A stretch of DNA of 9,195 nucleotides from Bacteroidales bacterium UBA1219 (GTDB lineage: Bacteria > Bacteroidota > Bacteroidia > Bacteroidales > P3). This document shows positions 5,148 to 9,195 of this stretch, piece after piece. Below the pieces are notes generated by a model, which saw only the letters and a list, made by a program, of their open reading frames with translations, ran no database searches and was not told the DNA's origin. Both the position numbers and the translations under genes were made by a program. The number at the start of each line of letters is the position of its first letter. The first letter of the stretch is position 1. The stretch spans positions 19,706 to 28,900 of the forward strand of contig DBXF01000092.1 in assembly GCA_002309295.1 (NCBI GenBank), given 5' to 3'.

Positions 5148-5552
5148 CGAAAAAAAATCGAATTGGACGGAAGGATATTCACTTTTTGTATTTTATGACG
5201 GGAAAAAAACTATTTTCAAGGACTTCAATTCGTCATTTTTCTGTCATTGGCAGGAACTAAAATCAATGGATTCTTTTTGATAGGATTTCAGGGACGCCGA
5301 CGCTTTTTCTTCGTGTTTTGCAAGTAGGACACACTTTATTGCCCAAAAAGTATTGAAAAACAGAAAAAAACGCATCTAAAACCGAACTCGCAAACTAGTT
5401 TTCGTATTGAAGTCGGTACTATATAATATAATGTGCGAAAAAATATTTTCGGACGAACGAAATGACGTTGTCGGGTAATCGCCTAAAATACAGATTGTTG
5501 CAAAATCTGCAAAAAAATAACACGCCAAGGTAGAAAAAAAAGACTTGAAAAA
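5148..5552. other. AT-rich intergenic gap between divergent ftsX and OmpA-like genes
   Basis: No convincing gene is seen in this stretch. Short open frames on both strands have no recognisable domains, unfavourable composition, and overlap promoter elements. Visible structures are weak: ATGACG/CGTCAT arms 30 bases apart (5195-5236) and a CAGATT/AATCTG hairpin near 5490-5510. A TATAATATAATG string near 5420 resembles a sigma-70 -10 box but is not the promoter type of this phylum. Confidence 0.5.
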
Positions 5553-5583
5553 TTTGTTTTCTCGTTTTTTTTTACTAACTTTG
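5553..5583 (+). promoter_or_regulatory. Promoter of the OmpA-like gene
   Basis: TTTG (5553-5556), exactly 19 bases, and TAACTTTG (5576-5583) match the Bacteroidota consensus perfectly. The transcript should begin near 5589 with a leader of about 50 AT-rich bases before the ATG at 5640. Confidence 0.88.
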
Positions 5584-5639
5584 CACCAAATTTCCATTTT
5601 TGAATTGGGATTTTTAGAAAAACAAATACACACAGTAAA

Positions 5640-6980
5640 ATGAAAAACAAACTCACAATATTGATAGCTTTGATGCTATTGTTCATGATGCCCGCCCCCG
5701 AGATGATGGCTCAGTCGAAAGGCAAGGCTAAAGCTAAGACTTCGGCCTCTGCCAAAAAGACGACCAAGACCACCAAGGGCAAGAAAGGCAAAAAAGGAAA
5801 AGGCGAAGAAAAACCTGCCCCGCAGGTTACCGAGCTGCCTTACAACAGCAACGACTGCCTGTATGCCATCACCCTCAACCCCGATGTCCCCTACGGTCCT
5901 ACCAACGTGCCCAACGGCGGCGGACGTGTGATGGAAATCACCCGCGACAAGAACAACCCCAATGTGTTCGAGATAGAGCACAACACCGTGTGGTTCAAGT
6001 TCAAAGTGCCGTACAGCGGAAAACTTTTGGTAACCCTTACCCCGAAGGACCCCAAGGACGACTACGATTTTCTGGTCTACAAATACACCGACCAGTATTT
6101 CCAAAACCAAGTCATTAGCGGAAGGGCAAAACCTGTTCTCGCCAACCTCTCGGCACCCGACACTGCTACCAAAGGTGCCGCGGGTGTGTCGCTCACAGGT
6201 CGTAACAAATTCATCAACAAAGAAACCACCGACCCCTATTGCGCCACCATCGACCTGGCCAAGGACGAATGGTACTACCTTGTGGTGGACAAGCCCCTCA
6301 ACGGCGGCAGCGGATTTACAATAAAAGTGTCGGTGAGCGTGGACTGCTTCACACCAACCATCACTTTCCACGACCCCAAACTGCGTAAAAACGTCGATGT
6401 TGACATACTCCTTATCGAGAAAAACACCGACAACCGCGTGGTGATGAAAAGCCCCTCGTTCAAAGGCGGCAAAGTGTCGTTTGTGCCGAAATTCGACTAT
6501 GTGATGTATGTCAAAAAGGACGGTTATTTCTCGATTTACAAAGAGTTCAACGCCGACATTTTCAAAGAGGACACTCTTATGAAATTAACCATGAACAAGA
6601 TCGAACGTGGCTCGCGTTTCGAAATCAACGACGTTTTCTTCGAGGATGGCGAGACGAAACTCCTTGTAAAAGAATCGGAAAACGCTTTGCAGACCTATCT
6701 GCAGATGTTCAAGAACCAGCCCGAGGTGTTCTTCACCATCAAAGGCTATGTGGCCACCTACGGTTTCGACGTGGACAAAGATGTGGCAACCTCGCTCGGC
6801 AGAGCCCAGTCGGTACGTCAGTACTTCATCGACAACGGCATCGAGGAAAACCGCATGTGCGCTCAAGGCATGACAAAGACGGAGGTGAAGAAAGCCGCCG
6901 CCGAAGTGCTTAACAACAAAGGCTACAACTTCAAAAATGTCCGTATCGAGATAATTATCACTGGCATAGAAAAATACTAG
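5640..6980 (+). CDS. Secreted OmpA-like envelope protein with lysine-rich linker
   Basis: The 446-residue product begins with a Sec signal peptide, with cleavage probably after A24 (EMMA|QS). A low-complexity basic linker follows, with 14 lysines in residues 27-58. A beta-rich domain at about 68-235 resembles pre-peptidase C-type domains (NTVWFKFKVPYSGKLLVTL, then DYDFLVYKYTD). A second beta domain at about 238-318 resembles the carboxypeptidase-regulatory fold (GGKVSFVPKFDYVMYVKKDGY). Residues 326-446 form an OmpA-like C-terminal domain (INDVFFEDGETKL, LGRAQSVRQYFIDNGI, NVRIEIIITG). OmpA domains anchor proteins to peptidoglycan. Here the arginine that contacts the peptide stem is kept (R388 in GRAQSV), but the HTD aspartate is replaced within KGYVATYG. 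Exact role unknown. It is a single-gene unit with its own promoter and terminator. Confidence 0.85.
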   Translation: MKNKLTILIALMLLFMMPAPEMMAQSKGKAKAKTSASAKKTTKTTKGKKGKKGKGEEKPAPQVTELPYNSNDCLYAITLNPDVPYGPTNVPNGGGRVMEITRDKNNPNVFEIEHNTVWFKFKVPYSGKLLVTLTPKDPKDDYDFLVYKYTDQYFQNQVISGRAKPVLANLSAPDTATKGAAGVSLTGRNKFINKETTDPYCATIDLAKDEWYYLVVDKPLNGGSGFTIKVSVSVDCFTPTITFHDPKLRKNVDVDILLIEKNTDNRVVMKSPSFKGGKVSFVPKFDYVMYVKKDGYFSIYKEFNADIFKEDTLMKLTMNKIERGSRFEINDVFFEDGETKLLVKESENALQTYLQMFKNQPEVFFTIKGYVATYGFDVDKDVATSLGRAQSVRQYFIDNGIEENRMCAQGMTKTEVKKAAAEVLNNKGYNFKNVRIEIIITGIEKY

Positions 6981-7004
6981 CTTTTCCGAAAATAATTAAT
7001 TATT

Positions 7005-7036
7005 GAAGAGTGTCCGAACAGACACTCTTCTTTTTT
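7005..7036 (+). terminator. Intrinsic terminator after the OmpA-like gene
   Basis: GAAGAGTGTC (7005-7014), loop CGAACA and GACACTCTTC (7021-7030) make a perfect 10-bp stem followed by six T (7031-7036). It lies 24 bases past the OmpA-like stop codon and only 21 bases before the transporter start codon. Confidence 0.9.
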
Positions 7037-7057
7037 AAGCAAATCACACTGTATCAA

Positions 7058-8662
7058 ATGGCTAAGACGAGAAAAATACCCCACACTTTCACCATCGTTT
7101 TCTTTCTTATATTATGTGCCGCCGTGCTTACGTGGATAATCCCGGGTGGCGAGTTTGTGCGGCACACCGTCGACGTGAACGGCAGTCAGCGCGAGGTGGT
7201 GGTGAGCGACTCGTTCCACTACACCGACCGCACGCCGCAGACGTGGCAGGTGTTTTCGTCGTTTTTCAAAGGCTTCGTGAACAAGGCCGACATCATCGTG
7301 TTCATTCTGATGGTGGGCGGCGCTTTCTGGATTCTCAACAGCACCAAAGCCATCGACATCGGAGTGATGACCTTTCTGCGCAAAGTCACCAAACTGCAAC
7401 GCTACAAGTTTTTCGAAAAACTGGGTGTAAACAATATTATTCTCACCCTCATTATGCTGATGTTCAGTGTGTTCGGGGCGGTGTTCGGGATGAGCGAGGA
7501 AACGATAGCCTTTGTCGTTATATTCATACCTCTCGCCATATCAATGGGTTACGACTCCATCGTGGGTGTATGCATCTGCTACGTAGCGGCACATATAGGC
7601 TTTGCGGGAGCCATCCTCAACCCTTTCACCATAGGCATTGCGCAGGGCATTGCCGAACTGCCTATCTTCTCGGGCATGGAATACCGCCTGTTCTGCTGGC
7701 TGGTGCTTACCATAATTGGCATCGCCTTTGTGCTGTGGTACGCCGCACGTGTGAAACGCGACCCCGAAAAATCGCCTGTCTATAAGCTCGACGAATACTG
7801 GCGCAACCGCGTGGAGGAACAGGAGAAAAGCCCCATCACATACCATACTCCCAAATCGGCTTGGGTGGTGTGGGCGTTCCTTACCGCGGTGATGACCTAT
7901 TTTGCTATCACTCATCCCTTTACCGTTATCGCCATTGGCAACAGCCAGTTGTCCCTGTGCATCTTGCCGGTGCTGGCGGGACTCTTTTTCATCACCGGTT
8001 TTCTGGCTTTGCGCAAATCCGTACATTTCTTTATCCTCGACTTGCTGTTTTTTACTATCTTCTACCTGATAACTGGTGTGCTGGGCTACGACTGGTACAT
8101 TATGGAGATTTCGGCTTTGTTCTTGGCAATGGGTGTGTTTTCGGGCATCGCCCACGGCGAGGGTGCCGACAGCATCAGCAAACTGTTTCTGGAAGGTGCC
8201 AAGGATATAATGAGCGCCGCCCTTGTGGTTGGACTCGCCAGTGGAATTATCTTCATACTGAAGGACGGAAAAGTCATCGACACAATACTTTACGGCATGA
8301 GCAAAGGGCTCTCGTCGCTGGGCGAGACGGCCTCGGTGGGCGCCATGTACGTGTTCCAAACGGCCCTCAACCTGATAATGCCCTCGGGCTCGGCCAAAGC
8401 CGCACTCACCATGCCCGTGATGTCGCAGTTCGCCGACCTTATCGGCGTTTCGCGGCAGACCACGGTGCTGGCGTTCCAGTTCGGCGACGGCTTCACCAAC
8501 ATGATAACCCCCACTTCGGGCGTGCTTATAGGCTGTCTCGGCGTGGCCAAAATACCTTATGGCACATGGGTTAAATGGTTCTGGAAATTCATACTTGTGC
8601 TCGTTTTCATCGGCTTCCTGCTGCTTCTACCCACGCTCTTTTTGACTTTGCCAGGATTTTGA
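7058..8662 (+). CDS. YfcC family (DcuC-like) membrane transporter
   Basis: The 534-residue polytopic protein matches the YfcC branch of the DcuC superfamily. Diagnostic stretches are FGMSEET (143-149), GFAGAILNPFTIGIAQGIAE (181-200), MPSGSAKAALTMPVM (441-455) and FQFGDGFTNMITPTSGVL (473-490). The two NPFT / TPTSG segments sit in membrane re-entrant-like positions in each half. Roughly twelve hydrophobic segments span the chain, from residue 11 to the C-terminus. Members are annotated as C4-dicarboxylate or amino-acid carriers, but the substrate is not established, so none is claimed. The ATG at 7058 (MAKTRKIPHTF) is chosen because the in-frame GTG at 7010 lies inside a terminator stem. No clear promoter is visible between that terminator and the start. 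It has no Shine-Dalgarno sequence. Confidence 0.9.
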   Translation: MAKTRKIPHTFTIVFFLILCAAVLTWIIPGGEFVRHTVDVNGSQREVVVSDSFHYTDRTPQTWQVFSSFFKGFVNKADIIVFILMVGGAFWILNSTKAIDIGVMTFLRKVTKLQRYKFFEKLGVNNIILTLIMLMFSVFGAVFGMSEETIAFVVIFIPLAISMGYDSIVGVCICYVAAHIGFAGAILNPFTIGIAQGIAELPIFSGMEYRLFCWLVLTIIGIAFVLWYAARVKRDPEKSPVYKLDEYWRNRVEEQEKSPITYHTPKSAWVVWAFLTAVMTYFAITHPFTVIAIGNSQLSLCILPVLAGLFFITGFLALRKSVHFFILDLLFFTIFYLITGVLGYDWYIMEISALFLAMGVFSGIAHGEGADSISKLFLEGAKDIMSAALVVGLASGIIFILKDGKVIDTILYGMSKGLSSLGETASVGAMYVFQTALNLIMPSGSAKAALTMPVMSQFADLIGVSRQTTVLAFQFGDGFTNMITPTSGVLIGCLGVAKIPYGTWVKWFWKFILVLVFIGFLLLLPTLFLTLPGF

Positions 8663-8692
8663 TTAGTCCGGAAAATGTTTTTCAAAAAAAAC

Positions 8693-8723
8693 TTTGCTTT
8701 TTGAGAAAATAGTTATAACTTTG
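8693..8723 (+). promoter_or_regulatory. Promoter of the right-edge secreted protein gene
   Basis: TTTG (8693-8696), exactly 19 bases, and TAACTTTG (8716-8723) repeat the same perfect Bacteroidota promoter seen upstream of the OmpA-like gene, with the same -7 box. The transcript should begin at about 8728-8730. No strong terminator for the transporter gene is seen between its stop codon and this promoter, only a weak A/T-rich inverted repeat near 8678-8708. Confidence 0.88.
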
Positions 8724-8727
8724 CAGA

Positions 8728-8750
8728 GTGAAAAGTATTTCATTTTTCAC
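8728..8750 (+). other. Hairpin at the predicted 5' end of the messenger
   Basis: GTGAAAA (8728-8734) and TTTTCAC (8744-8750) can form a 7-bp stem with a 9-nt loop starting at the predicted first transcribed base. Such 5'-terminal stems can protect a messenger from decay. The remaining leader to the ATG is unstructured and AT-rich. Confidence 0.45.
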
Positions 8751-8780
8751 CAATAATATACTAAACTAATACATTTTATT

Positions 8781-9195
8781 ATGAAGAAAAGTGTTTTTTT
8801 TGCAATGGTAATAGCGTTTCTGATGTCGGTATCTACGACACTTAACGCACAGAATTTCAAGCAGTCGGGCAATTCGGCCACAGCACTTGTGATTCCTAAA
8901 TGCACTTCCATCGTCTCCGCTCAGGGCGATTTGAACAAGGACGGGAAAAAGGATTTGGTGATATTCGCCAACTACGAAAATTACGACAACGGCGATGAAT
9001 TTGCCGTCTATTTCGGCGATGCGCAGGGCAAATTCTCTCTGTTCCGCTCCACAGAGAGTAGCCTTTCATCCAATACTGCCATCAGTATTAACGACAAAGG
9101 CGTTATCCGCATAGAAACTCATCGCTCAGATGCAGTTGATGTGTTTCTGTTCCGCTATCAGGACGGCGATTTCCGTCTTATCGGCGGCAAAAAGT
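8781..9195 (+). CDS. Secreted protein with a calcium-loop-like motif, N-terminal part only
   Basis: The first 138 residues are present and the frame is open to the window edge. A Sec signal peptide (MKKSVFFAMVIAFLMSV) ends probably after A23 (TLNA|QN), without a lipobox cysteine. Shortly after comes AQGDLNKDGKKDLVIFANYE, in which D50, N52, D54, G55 and D58 form the DxNxDGxxD loop typical of FG-GAP/VCBS and dockerin-like calcium sites, followed by a hydrophobic strand as in a beta-propeller blade. The rest (EFAVYFGDAQGKFSLF, DVFLFRYQDGDFRLIGG) alternates beta strands and turns. The protein is probably exported to the periplasm or cell surface. Its full length, further repeats and function cannot be judged. 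The start is supported by the upstream promoter. Confidence 0.8.
   Translation, partial: MKKSVFFAMVIAFLMSVSTTLNAQNFKQSGNSATALVIPKCTSIVSAQGDLNKDGKKDLVIFANYENYDNGDEFAVYFGDAQGKFSLFRSTESSLSSNTAISINDKGVIRIETHRSDAVDVFLFRYQDGDFRLIGGKK

Noticed and set aside
5410..5430. TATAATATAATG as a sigma-70 type promoter
   Set aside because: Bacteroidota use TAnnTTTG boxes; the string is expected by chance in an AT-rich spacer and has no matching gene close downstream.
5376..5686. Two minus-strand open frames of 85 and 67 codons upstream of the OmpA-like gene
   Set aside because: They overlap each other, the OmpA-like promoter and its signal peptide, have no recognisable domain, and have no promoter box of their own.
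7010..7057. Upstream GTG start for the transporter
   Set aside because: The GTG lies within the perfect stem of the OmpA-like terminator. The ATG at 7058 gives a normal N-terminus with a positively charged start before the first membrane segment.

Overview
The window looks like chromosomal DNA of a member of the Bacteroidota, most likely Bacteroidales. Several genes are preceded by the phylum-specific promoter pattern (TTTG or TTG, a spacer of about 19 nt, then TAnnTTTG). Most start codons lack a Shine-Dalgarno sequence. The block ftsX / DUF3098 / uppP / truB, and the linkage of rpsU, a Xer recombinase and hpf, are typical of that group. No insertion sequence, phage gene, CRISPR array or tRNA gene was recognised.

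Left edge (1-344): a TPP (thiamine) riboswitch with its own promoter reads leftward on the minus strand towards a gene outside the window. Interleaved with that promoter is a rightward promoter. It would drive a short structured transcript, a candidate small RNA, that ends at the terminator shared with hpf.

Minus-strand block 1 (345-2111): rpmB and rpsU (ribosomal proteins bL28 and bS21) are read from a promoter upstream of rpmB and end at an intrinsic terminator. A Xer-type recombinase with a GTG start directly behind its own promoter follows, and then hpf (ribosome hibernation factor). Only rpsU and hpf show a Shine-Dalgarno sequence. This fits the known masking of the anti-Shine-Dalgarno sequence by bS21 in this phylum.

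Minus-strand block 2 (2359-5116): ftsX, a DUF3098 membrane protein, uppP and truB form one tight operon. It joins cell-division control, recycling of the cell-wall lipid carrier and tRNA modification.

Plus-strand part (5117-9195): a roughly 520-base AT-rich gap without a convincing gene separates the divergent operons. It is followed by a secreted OmpA-like envelope protein with its own promoter and terminator. A YfcC/DcuC-family membrane transporter follows, then the start of a secreted protein with a calcium-loop-like motif that runs off the right edge.
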